DNA of 64,000 nucleotides from Sporosarcina quadrami (GTDB lineage: Bacteria > Bacillota > Bacilli > Bacillales_A > Planococcaceae). Of the stretch, positions 1 to 8,672 are shown piece after piece; the first letter of the stretch is position 1; each line of letters begins with the position of its first letter. Where the stretch lies: NCBI RefSeq assembly GCF_014836615.1, contig NZ_JACSQN010000015.1:1-64000 (forward strand), read 5' to 3'. A model generated the notes under the pieces. That model was given only the letters and a program-made list of their open reading frames with translations. It was not told where the DNA came from and ran no database searches. The translations under genes were made by a program, and so were the position numbers.

Positions 1-92
1 GTCCGGTTCAGTACCGTCTTCACGCCAGCCAATTAGCTGCGTAATATAAAACTCTAACTTTTAGGGGTCACATCATTCCCCTTGGAGGTTTT

Positions 93-989
93 TTAGTTTT
101 TCATCTTAGGATCAAGCGCATCCCGTAAACCGTCTCCCATCAAATTGAAACCTAAAACCGTGAGCATAATGGAGAGTCCAGGGAAGATCATCGTCCAAGG
201 AGCCGATTGCAAATATGACTTTGAATCCGCCAACATCTTTCCCCATTCAGGTTGTGGTGCTTGTGCGCCTAGCCCGAGAAATCCAAGTGCCGCCGCTTCC
301 AATATGGCAGTTGCGACCGCAAGTGTTCCTTGAACAATTACAGGTGCCATCGAATTCGGCAAAATATGAGAAAACAATATTCTGCCGTCTTTCATCCCGA
401 TTGCTTTCGCCGCTGTAATGTATTCATCCTCTTTGATACTTAGGACTTTGGATCTTATAAGTCGACCGAAGTTCGGTACATTGATGATTGCTATCGCGAT
501 CAAAGCATTTTCAAGACCTGGTCCCAAAACGGATACGATTGCTATTGCAAGTAAAATCGAAGGGAATGCAAGCATTATATCAAAAACTCTTGAAATTAGT
601 GTATCGATCCAACGACCATAATAACCAGCGATGATTCCGAGAAGACTTCCTACTATCACCGAGGCTATGACTGAAAGGAACCCTACCGAGAGAGAAATAC
701 GTGCTCCGTGTATTATGCGCGAAAGGATATCCCTACCAAAATCGTCCGTACCAAGCCAATATTCTGCGGAAGGAGGCTGAAGCCGATCTACCGCTAGCTG
801 ATTATTAATGCCTTCTTTAGCGATAAATGGACCAAACAACGCAAGCAGGATGAAAAACACAATTATGAACATGCCGACAACCGCCGTCTTACTCTTACGG
901 AAACTTCGCCATGCCTCTTTCCATGGTCCTGTCGCTTTTCCAACTTCCGCTTCTAGAAACCCCTCAGTTTTCTGTATTGATTTAGTCAT
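93..989 (-). CDS. dppC: Dipeptide/oligopeptide ABC transporter permease, DppC/OppC type
   Basis: Inner-membrane permease subunit of a peptide importer; it pairs with the DppB-like protein encoded just upstream. The 298-residue product has an N-terminal cytoplasmic tail, a first membrane helix near residues 36-58 and a BPD_transp_1 domain in the C-terminal two thirds. The EAA loop that docks on the ATPase is visible (EYITAAKAIGMKDG near residue 190). The ATG at 989 follows a GGGGGAGAG ribosome site. Last gene of a five-gene minus-strand operon (D-F-substrate binding-B-C). Family assignment is firm; whether the substrate is dipeptides, longer peptides or another compound such as nickel or glutathione cannot be read from the sequence. 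Confidence 0.93.
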   Translation of the reverse strand: MTKSIQKTEGFLEAEVGKATGPWKEAWRSFRKSKTAVVGMFIIVFFILLALFGPFIAKEGINNQLAVDRLQPPSAEYWLGTDDFGRDILSRIIHGARISLSVGFLSVIASVIVGSLLGIIAGYYGRWIDTLISRVFDIMLAFPSILLAIAIVSVLGPGLENALIAIAIINVPNFGRLIRSKVLSIKEDEYITAAKAIGMKDGRILFSHILPNSMAPVIVQGTLAVATAILEAAALGFLGLGAQAPQPEWGKMLADSKSYLQSAPWTMIFPGLSIMLTVLGFNLMGDGLRDALDPKMKN

Positions 990-1005
990 TCACTCTCCCC
1001 CTTCC

Positions 1006-2010
1006 TCAGTCATATTTAATCCTCGAGTCAATCAAACCGTACAGAAGATCTACAATGAGATTGATCATAACAAAAATGAATGCGACAACGAGAATGCCTG
1101 ATTGAATGACCGGATAGTCCCGAAAACTAATCGCTTCGTAAATATACCTGCCGATTCCTGGCCATGCAAAAATGGTTTCCGTCAGAATCGCGCCGCCAAG
1201 AAGCATACCCATTTGAAGTCCAATGATTGTCAGTATCGGGATTGCGGCGTTCTTAAAGGCATGTTTATAAACGACCCAAAACATTTTTTGTCCTTTCGCA
1301 CGTGCCGTTCGAATATAATCGGAGCGCAATACTTCGAGCATACTTGACCGGGTCATACGTGCAATAATTGCCATCGGTATCGTCGCCAAAGCAGCTCCAG
1401 GCAATATGAGGTGCCGAACCACTTCAAAAAACTGATCGAATCTTCCTTGAATTAGCGTATCGATTATATAGAGATGAGTTATCGCATTCACCGGATCCCT
1501 TACCGGTTCCCTGCCTGTCGTAGGTAGCCAGCTGAACTCGATTGCAAACGTCCATTGACCTAAAAGACCGAGCCAAAAAATCGGCATCGACACGCCAACA
1601 AGCGCCAAAACCATCGCTATGTAATCAAACCATGAATTTTGAAACCAAGCTGAAACGATGCCCGCGTTAATGCCTATGACAATTGCAATAAGAATTGCAA
1701 AGAAAGCGAGTTCCATCGTCGCCGCCAGATGAGGCCAAATTTCATCTGCTACTGGAAGCCTCGTACGCATCGATTCGCCCAGATTCCCTTGTAGAACGCC
1801 GCCCAAGTATTTAAAAAACTGAATATACCACGGTTGGTCCAACCCAAGTTTCACATTCATGGCAGCTACCGCTTCGGCCGTCGCCTGCTGACCTAAAATA
1901 ACTTGTGCTGGGTTCCCGGGTATGGCCCTAATCATCATAAAAACGATGAAGACCATTCCAAGTAATACAGGTATGAGATGTACTAATCTTCTGCCTACAT
2001 AACTGAGCAT
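1006..2010 (-). CDS. dppB: Dipeptide/oligopeptide ABC transporter permease, DppB/OppB type
   Basis: Second permease subunit of the importer, 334 residues. An N-terminal helix (LIPVLLGMVFIVFMMIRAIP) is followed by a long periplasm-side loop and a C-terminal bundle of about five helices containing the EAA loop (DYIRTARAKG). The family is known to form the translocation pore with DppC. I start it at the ATG at 2010 because AGGTG lies six bases upstream; a GTG three codons earlier overlaps that ribosome site. It is 83 bases downstream of the binding-protein gene and 16 bases upstream of dppC, so it is cotranscribed. Confidence 0.93.
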   Translation of the reverse strand: MLSYVGRRLVHLIPVLLGMVFIVFMMIRAIPGNPAQVILGQQATAEAVAAMNVKLGLDQPWYIQFFKYLGGVLQGNLGESMRTRLPVADEIWPHLAATMELAFFAILIAIVIGINAGIVSAWFQNSWFDYIAMVLALVGVSMPIFWLGLLGQWTFAIEFSWLPTTGREPVRDPVNAITHLYIIDTLIQGRFDQFFEVVRHLILPGAALATIPMAIIARMTRSSMLEVLRSDYIRTARAKGQKMFWVVYKHAFKNAAIPILTIIGLQMGMLLGGAILTETIFAWPGIGRYIYEAISFRDYPVIQSGILVVAFIFVMINLIVDLLYGLIDSRIKYD

Positions 2011-2093
2011 ATCTTTCACCTCGCGAATTCTCGTTCACTTGTTTTCAAGTAAGAAAAAGAGGGCCAGACTCTGTCCATGCCCTCAATTCGAAT

Positions 2094-3680
2094 CTACTTT
2101 TTTAACTCTACATTTGCTAAAAGATCCGATCCTGTAGGATGAGGTACGAATCCTGTTACCCCTTTGCTCGCTGCTAGTAATGGTGTTGAGTGAGCAAGTG
2201 GTACCCATGGGGCTTCATCATGAATGATTTCCTGTGCTTCTTCATACAATGCAATTCGCTTCTTCTCATCCACTTCTGTTTGTGCTTCTATAAATAGATC
2301 ATGCATCTTGTCGTTTTTGAAATACGTATAGTTGTTGCTGCCAATATTGTCTTCATCTAATAACACGTAGAGGAAGTTATCTGCATCTCCGTTATCCCCT
2401 GTCCAACCGAGCATGAAAGCATCTGCTTCCCCTTTACTTGCCTTATCGAGGTAAGTTGGCCAATCATACGTGACAATTTTCGCTTTTATACCGATGTCTG
2501 CCAAGTTGCTCTGAATTACTTCAGCCACTTTCGCACCGTCAGGCATATATGGACGTGGAACAGGCATCGCCCAAAGCTCCATTTCAAATCCGTCCGTGTA
2601 ACCTGCTTTCGTTAATAACTCTTTCGCTTTCTTAGGATCGTATGCATATCCTTCTATGTCATCGTTATAGCCGAAAATTGAAGGCGGCATCGGGTTTTTA
2701 GCGATATTCGCCTGGCCTTCGAAGAATGAATTGATGATTGTTTCTTTATCAATTGCATGATTCATCGCCTGTCGCACTTCTTTGTTATTAAACGGTTCGC
2801 GTGTAACTGTTAAACCGAGATATCCGACGTTCATGGACGGACGTTTAATCAGTTGCAAATCCTTATTATCTTCAATCATTTCTCCATCTGCAGGATTGAT
2901 GCCGTCTGCCAAATCAATTTCCCCAGCAATTAATGCATTTAAGCGAGCTGAGTTGTCTGGAATGGATTTGAAAATGACTTTGTTAAGCTTAGGTAGCCCT
3001 TTTTGCCAGTAGTCGCCAAACTTTTCAAGTGTAATTGTCTCATTCGCTTTCCACTCAACGAATTTGAAAGGCCCTGTACCTACAGGATTCCTTTCGAATT
3101 GGTCGTCTCCTTTTTCAAATGCATCGGGACTTGCAATGGCAAACATGCTCATTGCAATATTTTTCAAAAATGGTGCTTGCGGTCGCTTCAACTTTATCAG
3201 TACGGTGTAATCCCCCTCTGCAACAACCGATTCGATGACATGCCCTTCATCGCCTTTGAATCCGCCGAACATGGAGTTATAATACGGGAACCTATCCGCA
3301 TCACCATTTGCCCACCGTTCGAAGTTCTTAACAACAGCCTCTGCGTTAAAATCTGTACCATCATGGAATTTAACACCTTCTTCCAAGATGAATGTATACG
3401 TCAAACCGTCATCTGTTTTCCATTCTTTCGCAAGCCCTGGCTGGATGGAAGTATCTTGTTCGCCGAAGTTCAACAAGGTTTCATACACGTTAACAGTAAC
3501 TTTGAATGTCTCACCTTCCGTAACCCTTGACGGATCAAGTGATGTCGAGTCACCTCCACGCCCGAAGACTAATGTATCTCCTGAATTCCCACTACTTTTC
3601 TTTCCACAACCCGCGAGAGCCGATGACAATACTAGCAGCAAAACTAATAAGGCAACTGGCCACACCCTTTTCTTACTCAT
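2094..3680 (-). CDS. Peptide ABC transporter substrate-binding lipoprotein (SBP_bac_5)
   Basis: Extracellular solute-receptor lipoprotein of the importer, 528 residues, typical for the DppA/OppA (SBP_bac_5) family. The N-terminus is a lipoprotein signal peptide: basic MSKKR, a hydrophobic stretch, then lipobox LAGC with Cys25 as the acylated residue. The mature part carries family motifs such as NPVGTGPFKFVEW and the DGLTYTFILEEGVKFHDG segment. Its ATG overlaps the stop of the upstream ATPase gene (ATGA) and follows GGAGGGG, so it is translationally coupled. Peptide specificity is not deducible; some relatives bind other ligands. Confidence 0.93.
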   Translation of the reverse strand: MSKKRVWPVALLVLLLVLSSALAGCGKKSSGNSGDTLVFGRGGDSTSLDPSRVTEGETFKVTVNVYETLLNFGEQDTSIQPGLAKEWKTDDGLTYTFILEEGVKFHDGTDFNAEAVVKNFERWANGDADRFPYYNSMFGGFKGDEGHVIESVVAEGDYTVLIKLKRPQAPFLKNIAMSMFAIASPDAFEKGDDQFERNPVGTGPFKFVEWKANETITLEKFGDYWQKGLPKLNKVIFKSIPDNSARLNALIAGEIDLADGINPADGEMIEDNKDLQLIKRPSMNVGYLGLTVTREPFNNKEVRQAMNHAIDKETIINSFFEGQANIAKNPMPPSIFGYNDDIEGYAYDPKKAKELLTKAGYTDGFEMELWAMPVPRPYMPDGAKVAEVIQSNLADIGIKAKIVTYDWPTYLDKASKGEADAFMLGWTGDNGDADNFLYVLLDEDNIGSNNYTYFKNDKMHDLFIEAQTEVDEKKRIALYEEAQEIIHDEAPWVPLAHSTPLLAASKGVTGFVPHPTGSDLLANVELKK

Positions 3681-4690
3681 AGAGACCCCTCCATTTGTTT
3701 TATATCATTGTCTCCCTGACTTCCGTAAAGATGACAGGCGACAGAATGACCAGTATGTTGTTCAATGAGTTGCGGAATGTCTGTTGTGCAAATTTCCATT
3801 TTATAAGGGCAACGTGTATGAAATGCACATCCAAGTGGAGGCGCTGCTGGATCAGGCATATCGCCTTCTATAAGAAGTCGCTCTTTATGAAAATCGGGAT
3901 CTGGTACCGGTACTGCAGATAGTAAAGCCTGTGTGTATGGGTGCATAGGTTTCTCATATAGTTGTTCGCTAGGAGCGATTTCCACTAATTTCCCTAGATA
4001 CATGACACCGACCCGATCACTAATATGCCGCACGACACCAAGATCGTGAGCGATGAAGATGTAAGTAAGATTAAATTCCTTTTGGAGATCTTGCATGAGA
4101 TTTAATACTTGCGCCTGGATGGAAACGTCCAAAGCAGAAACTGGTTCATCAGCAATGATCAGTTTAGGATTCGTCATCAATGCACGTGCAATGCCGATTC
4201 TTTGTCTCTGTCCCCCGCTAAATTGGTGAGGGTATCTTTTTGCGTGAAAGGCATGTAATCCGACGACCTCCAAAAAATCCTGCACTTTCTTTTTTCTCTC
4301 AATGGAATCGGACATGCCATGTACAATTAACGGCTCTTCCAAAATCTTGCCGATTGTATGTCGCGGATTCAAGGATGCATATGGATCTTGGAAAACCATC
4401 TGAATATCACGACGTGTTTTACGCATTTCTTCTGCGCTTAAAGATGTGAGATCCTTCCCATCGAATTGAATGTCTCCTGCAGTTGGTTCCAATAAGCGCA
4501 TAAGGACTCGTCCAGTCGTAGATTTCCCGCAACCGCTCTCTCCTACGATTCCTAAAGTCTCCCCGTGATTCACGTAAAAAGATATATCATCTACAGCTTT
4601 TACATGACCGACTGTCTTCCCGAACATTCCTTTCTTTACCGGAAAATGTTTCTTTAGATTTCTAACTGTCAACAAAGGTGTTGTTGCCAT
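3677..4690 (-). CDS. dppF: Peptide ABC transporter ATP-binding protein, DppF/OppF type
   Basis: Cytoplasmic ATPase, 337 residues, one of two non-identical nucleotide-binding subunits. Walker A GESGCGKST, signature SGGQRQR, Walker B LIIADEPVSALD and the switch histidine in IAHDLG are all present. The C-terminal oligopeptide/dipeptide extension (GCAFHTRCPYKMEIC) carries the cysteines typical of this family. The ATG at 4690 follows AAAGGTGAAAATGG and lies 29 bases inside the preceding ATPase gene. Function within the peptide importer is secure from sequence and context. Confidence 0.94.
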   Translation of the reverse strand: MATTPLLTVRNLKKHFPVKKGMFGKTVGHVKAVDDISFYVNHGETLGIVGESGCGKSTTGRVLMRLLEPTAGDIQFDGKDLTSLSAEEMRKTRRDIQMVFQDPYASLNPRHTIGKILEEPLIVHGMSDSIERKKKVQDFLEVVGLHAFHAKRYPHQFSGGQRQRIGIARALMTNPKLIIADEPVSALDVSIQAQVLNLMQDLQKEFNLTYIFIAHDLGVVRHISDRVGVMYLGKLVEIAPSEQLYEKPMHPYTQALLSAVPVPDPDFHKERLLIEGDMPDPAAPPLGCAFHTRCPYKMEICTTDIPQLIEQHTGHSVACHLYGSQGDNDIKQMEGSL

Positions 4691-5684
4691 CCATTTTCAC
4701 CTTTCTCTCTTCATATAGGAAACAGCGTGTCTGATGAACATCCGCAGTGACATATAGTTCAGGATTTTCACTTATGCAACGGTCAAATGCAAATTTGCAA
4801 CGCGGAGCAAATCGGCACCCCGTCAATATCGTACCGGGTTTTGGGACATTTCCTGGGATCGAATACAGACGCTCTTTTTTCAAACGCATATCAGGTACAG
4901 ACTGGATAAGCCCTTGTGTATATGGATGTTGCGGATCTTTAAAAAGCACTGAAGTTGGTGCTTCCTCAATGATTTGTCCTGCATACATGACAATCACTCT
5001 TTCACAAATTTCAGCTACAACGCCTAAGTCATGTGTAATTAATAAAATTGCTGTTCCTAAATCGGTATTCAGCTTTTTCATCAGTTGTAATATTTGTGCT
5101 TGAATCGTGACATCAAGAGCAGTAGTTGGCTCATCTGCTATTAAAACCTTCGGATCACAAACAAGTGCCATCGCGATCATCACTCTTTGCCGCATCCCAC
5201 CGGATAGTTGATGGGGGTAGTCTTTCATCAGCGCTGAGGCTCTTGGCAAACCAACAAGTTTCAGCATTTGAACGGCTTTCTCTTCCGATTGTTTCTTGGA
5301 CATTTCACTTTGGTGAATGGCTATCGCTTCGATCATCTGGTTTCCGATTGTGAACAATGGATTTAACGATGTCATCGGTTCCTGGAAGATCATGGCTATG
5401 TCATTTCCACGGATTCTTCTCATTTCTTTATCTGTGAGCCTTGTCAAATCACGGCCATTGTAGAGAATTTCCCCACCTGTGATTTTGCCTGGCGGAGATG
5501 GTACTAGCCCCATGACGGATAGCGAAGTGACGCTTTTGCCGCATCCAGACTCGCCAACTATACCGACTATTTCACTATCAGATAAATAAAAACTGATCCT
5601 GTCCACAGCTGGAATTTGACCCGAATCTGTAAAGAAGGTTGTCTGCAATTCTTTCACTTCCAGAATCCGTTTACTTTCGTTCAT
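4662..5684 (-). CDS. dppD: Peptide ABC transporter ATP-binding protein, DppD/OppD type
   Basis: First gene of the importer operon, about 340 residues. Walker A GESGCGKSV, signature LSGGMRQRV, Walker B VLIADEPTTALD and the C-terminal extension GCRFAPRCKFAFDRC mark it as the DppD/OppD class. The ATG at 5684 is preferred over a GTG three codons upstream because AAGGTG sits six bases before it. Transcription must begin in the 5694-5800 interval, just beyond the terminator of the neighbouring ygaD-like gene; I could not identify a convincing promoter or CodY-type site there by eye. Confidence 0.94.
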   Translation of the reverse strand: MNESKRILEVKELQTTFFTDSGQIPAVDRISFYLSDSEIVGIVGESGCGKSVTSLSVMGLVPSPPGKITGGEILYNGRDLTRLTDKEMRRIRGNDIAMIFQEPMTSLNPLFTIGNQMIEAIAIHQSEMSKKQSEEKAVQMLKLVGLPRASALMKDYPHQLSGGMRQRVMIAMALVCDPKVLIADEPTTALDVTIQAQILQLMKKLNTDLGTAILLITHDLGVVAEICERVIVMYAGQIIEEAPTSVLFKDPQHPYTQGLIQSVPDMRLKKERLYSIPGNVPKPGTILTGCRFAPRCKFAFDRCISENPELYVTADVHQTRCFLYEERKVKMDGNNTFVDS

Positions 5685-5800
5685 CGAAATCACCTTCCAT
5701 ACTTAATCTGGTACATGCGTCTATACTAATCATCATATTGTTCAGCGAAGGACAATATCCGCTTTTTAATGAAATATTTACTTCAGCAATTTTACTCCAT

Positions 5801-5828
5801 AAAAATAGCCACCGAAATACTCGGTGGC
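5801..5828 (-). terminator. Terminator of the ygaD-like gene
   Basis: On the minus strand GCCACCGAG-loop-TCGGTGGC is followed by TATTTTTA. It ends the exporter gene before the peptide-importer operon starts. Confidence 0.85.
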
Positions 5829-5843
5829 TTCAGATTTAATAAA

Positions 5844-7589
5844 TCAAATCGATTGAACTTGAAACAGATTATAGTAGATCCCTTGTTTTTTCATAAGTTC
5901 CTCATGAGTTCCGACTTCTTTCAACTCGCCATGGTCAATGACAAAAATGTTGTCCGCATGAGTGATTGTCGATAACCTATGTGCAACGATGAAAGTTGTT
6001 CGGTCACTCGCTAACCGTTCAAGAGAGTCCTGAATGAGCGCTTCACTTTCAAGATCCAATGCTGATGTCGCTTCATCAAGGATCAGCAACGGAGGGTTTT
6101 TCAAGAATACCCGCGCAATCGCAATTCGTTGTTTTTGTCCACCGGATAATTTTACGCCTCGCTCTCCGACAGTCGTTGCGTATCCTTCCGGCAACAGTTC
6201 GATAAAATCATGCGCATTTGCTGCCCTCGCTGCTGCGAATACTTCTTCATCCGTAGCATCCGGCTTCCCCATTAAGATGTTACTTTTCACAGAATCGCTG
6301 AATAGGATGCTGTCTTGCAATACAAGACCGATTTGGTCACGTAATGATTTTATTCGCACGTCGCGCAAGTCATATCCATCGATTCGAATAGCACCTTCCG
6401 TCACGTCGTAAAAGCGAGGAATGAGGCTGACAATCGTAGATTTCCCCCCACCACTCATACCGACGAGGGCTACCGTTTCGCCAGGTTTGACGGTGAAGTT
6501 GACATTCCTCAGCACGTTGCTGTCTTTTTCATCATATGTAAAGCTTACATTATCAAATGTAACTTCTCCATTAATGAACGGTAATGACTTGGCGTTGTCC
6601 TTATCCGTAATATCATACGGCTGTTCCATTAATTCAAGCACACGATCCATAGAAGCAAATGATTGTGTTAATGATGTGGATGCGTTAACTAGACGTCTCA
6701 GTGGATTGTATAGCTGATCGATATAGGCGATAAACGCTACCATGACACCGATGGATAAAGGTCCGTTAATCACTTGGTAGCCGGCATACGCAATGACTAA
6801 TAGAGGTGCTACGTCCGTTATCGTATTGACGACCGCAAATGCTTTCGCATTCCATTTCGTATGGTCAATTGCCTTATCTAGAAAATTGCCGTTCGTCTCG
6901 TCAAATCGCTCTTGCTCTTTCTCTTCGAGTGCAAAGCTTTTGATGACACTGATTCCTGCAATCCGTTCATGCAAATAGCTTTGTACATCAGCGAGCGCCT
7001 GCGAACGTTTTCTCGTTAGGACACGCAACTTGCCGAAAAAGTGCTTCACACTGTAAGCGTAGAACGGGAATGCAAGCAATGTTACTAAAGTTAATGGTAC
7101 GTCCATTGTCAACATGATGGTGACAGCAATAATGATTGTTGCCAAATCCAACCATACATTCATGAGGCCGATCATAACAAAATTCTTTGTTTGTTCTACA
7201 TCATTGATGACGCGCGAAATCACTTCACCTGCACGCGTATTGGAGTAATAGCGTAGTCCCAGTTTTTGCAAGTGACCATACAGATTCTCACGTATGTCAA
7301 ATAGTATTTTATTACTCACATATTGCGCAAAATATTGCCTGTAGTATTCAATCGGCGGCCTTATGAGAAAGAACAGCAACGCCGTGCCTCCAAGCCATAG
7401 AAATAATTGCTTCGTTTTTTCCGGATCAGTCAACGCTTCCGCACCAATAATATCGTCAATGACAATCTTAATAAGATAGGGAATAAACAAAGGAATCGCG
7501 AATTTTACAATTCCTATAAGTACAGTTAATAATATTTGCCAATTATACGGTTTAACAAACTTCATATAGCGTTTTATGCTTTCACCCAT
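5844..7589 (-). CDS. ygaD: ABC transporter, fused permease/ATPase (YgaD-like exporter)
   Basis: Half-size type IV ABC exporter, about 581 residues, expected to act as a homodimer in the membrane. Six transmembrane helices occupy roughly residues 15-310 and the nucleotide-binding domain roughly 345-575, with Walker A GMSGGGKST, signature LSGGQKQR, Walker B LLILDEATSALD and the switch histidine in VAHRLST. I start at the second ATG (7589) because AAGGAGA is too close to the first. Its place next to ygaC, sspE and mutY matches ygaD of Bacillus subtilis. The exported substrate (lipid, drug or peptide) is not known from sequence. Confidence 0.9.
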   Translation of the reverse strand: MGESIKRYMKFVKPYNWQILLTVLIGIVKFAIPLFIPYLIKIVIDDIIGAEALTDPEKTKQLFLWLGGTALLFFLIRPPIEYYRQYFAQYVSNKILFDIRENLYGHLQKLGLRYYSNTRAGEVISRVINDVEQTKNFVMIGLMNVWLDLATIIIAVTIMLTMDVPLTLVTLLAFPFYAYSVKHFFGKLRVLTRKRSQALADVQSYLHERIAGISVIKSFALEEKEQERFDETNGNFLDKAIDHTKWNAKAFAVVNTITDVAPLLVIAYAGYQVINGPLSIGVMVAFIAYIDQLYNPLRRLVNASTSLTQSFASMDRVLELMEQPYDITDKDNAKSLPFINGEVTFDNVSFTYDEKDSNVLRNVNFTVKPGETVALVGMSGGGKSTIVSLIPRFYDVTEGAIRIDGYDLRDVRIKSLRDQIGLVLQDSILFSDSVKSNILMGKPDATDEEVFAAARAANAHDFIELLPEGYATTVGERGVKLSGGQKQRIAIARVFLKNPPLLILDEATSALDLESEALIQDSLERLASDRTTFIVAHRLSTITHADNIFVIDHGELKEVGTHEELMKKQGIYYNLFQVQSI

Positions 7590-7667
7590 GCGCATTCTCC
7601 TTCTACTTGCCTTTATATATATCCAGTTCCTGTCGAGACTAGATACCTGTTTTCATTTTGACGCCAT

Positions 7668-7698
7668 AAAAGCCTGACTGCACAATCGCAGGCAGGCT
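7668..7698 (-). terminator. Terminator after ygaC
   Basis: Hairpin AGCCTG-C-CTGC / GCAG-T-CAGGCT with one internal mismatch, followed by TTTTA on the minus strand, directly after the ygaC stop codon. Confidence 0.65.
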
Positions 7699-7699
7699 G

Positions 7700-8248
7700 T
7701 CAGTGGCCATTTTTATTCATTTGTTTATAAAATTGATATCTTGATGTCCACACTTCGATAAAATCAGGCGCAAATGGACCTTTCCGCTGCTTGACCCAAA
7801 GTAATAACTTATCAAGGTTACGCCACAAGATTTGGTCAATCACTTCGGGGTAATTCATCTTTTTCTTATGATCCGCATACTCGTCTTCATCCAATATTAA
7901 ATAACTCATATCAGGGAAAACTTTTACATCTAAGTCGTAATCGATGTATTTAAGAGAGTGATGGTCATAAACGAATGGTGAACTCATATTCACATAATAA
8001 TACACACCATCTTCACGAAGCATACAAATAATATTGAACCAATGCTCGGCATGGAAATAACAAATAGAAGGTTCCCTCGTTAACCATGTGCGTCCATCCG
8101 CTTCAGTTACAAGCGTGCGTTCATTCGCGCCGATTACAATATTTTTAGTACCTTTTAAGACAGTCGTTTCCTGCCACACTCTGTGAATGTTGCCATCATG
8201 CTTATAACTGTGGACTTGTATCGTTTCCCCTTCTTTCGGTATTACCAT
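7700..8248 (-). CDS. ygaC: DUF402 protein YgaC (nucleoside tri/diphosphate phosphatase-like)
   Basis: A 182-residue DUF402 protein, full length for the Bacillales YgaC/Ntdp group. Staphylococcal members are described as nucleoside tri/diphosphate phosphatases, which is the best functional guess. The start [16 protein letters not shown] and the acidic core [12 protein letters not shown] and [11 protein letters not shown] are recognisable; the aspartates would bind metal. I prefer ATG at 8248, which has AAAGGTGG eight bases upstream; a GTG four codons earlier lies inside that ribosome site. Its own terminator follows, so it is probably monocistronic. Context matches B. subtilis sspE-ygaC-ygaD. 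Confidence 0.88.
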   Translation of the reverse strand: MVIPKEGETIQVHSYKHDGNIHRVWQETTVLKGTKNIVIGANERTLVTEADGRTWLTREPSICYFHAEHWFNIICMLREDGVYYYVNMSSPFVYDHHSLKYIDYDLDVKVFPDMSYLILDEDEYADHKKKMNYPEVIDQILWRNLDKLLLWVKQRKGPFAPDFIEVWTSRYQFYKQMNKNGH

Positions 8249-8375
8249 CTGAAAAACCACCTTTAATGTCTAAACCTATATATCCGTACATTATACCAAT
8301 TGGTCAGACAAATTTGAAACGATAGACCTTACTGTTTGAAGACAACTTCTGTAGGGATTTATGTATAAAGAGAAA

Positions 8376-8405
8376 GTAAAAACCGACAGCTTTTAAGCTG
8401 TCGGC
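8376..8405 (-). terminator. Terminator after sspE
   Basis: Perfect eight-pair stem CCGACAGC/GCTGTCGG followed by TTTTTAC on the minus strand. Confidence 0.88.
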
Positions 8406-8421
8406 CGGTGATGTCCATCCA

Positions 8422-8613
8422 TTACTTTGACTGATCTTCGTAACTGTTTGCACGAGCACCAGAAGCGTTACGCTTGTTTTGCTCAGCTTTCATGTTTTGT
8501 TGCTTAACATGATTTACATCTGTTTCAGAACCAAACTCTTCTTGCATGTTCTGTTGATTGGATTGTGCTTGGTTTTGCGCTTGTTTGTAATTGTTAAGAT
8601 TGTTTTTTGTCAT
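8422..8613 (-). CDS. sspE: Gamma-type small acid-soluble spore protein
   Basis: A 63-residue, Gln/Asn-rich protein with almost no hydrophobic residues, typical of gamma-type SASP, a forespore amino-acid store degraded at germination by the GPR protease. The EEFGSETDVNHVKQQN segment resembles the family's protease-cleavage region; only one such unit is present, making it shorter than B. subtilis SspE (two repeats). The ATG has a strong GGAGGTG ribosome site. A sigma-G-like promoter lies about 23 bases upstream of the start (8636-8664). Position between mutY and ygaC matches sspE of B. subtilis. Confidence 0.93.
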   Translation of the reverse strand: MTKNNLNNYKQAQNQAQSNQQNMQEEFGSETDVNHVKQQNMKAEQNKRNASGARANSYEDQSK

Positions 8614-8635
8614 GGATTTTCACCTCCGTAACCAC

Positions 8636-8664
8636 TATGATGCACAATGGCTACAATATTATTC
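8636..8664 (-). promoter_or_regulatory. Predicted sigma-G promoter of sspE
   Basis: On the minus strand GAATA, 17 bases, then CATCATA. This matches the forespore sigma-G pattern except for C at the fourth base of the -10. It sits just upstream of the sspE ribosome site. Confidence 0.6.
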
Positions 8665-8672
8665 GGAGGAAT

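Noticed and set aside
1..92. Possible end of another gene at the left edge, including a GGGG/CCCC hairpin near 66-85.
   Set aside because: No frame with a start codon or recognisable product is contained, the hairpin stem is only five pairs, and the window edge prevents judgement.
3003..3530. 175-codon plus-strand frame opposite the peptide-binding lipoprotein gene.
   Set aside because: It is antisense to a certain gene, has no ribosome site and no recognisable protein features.
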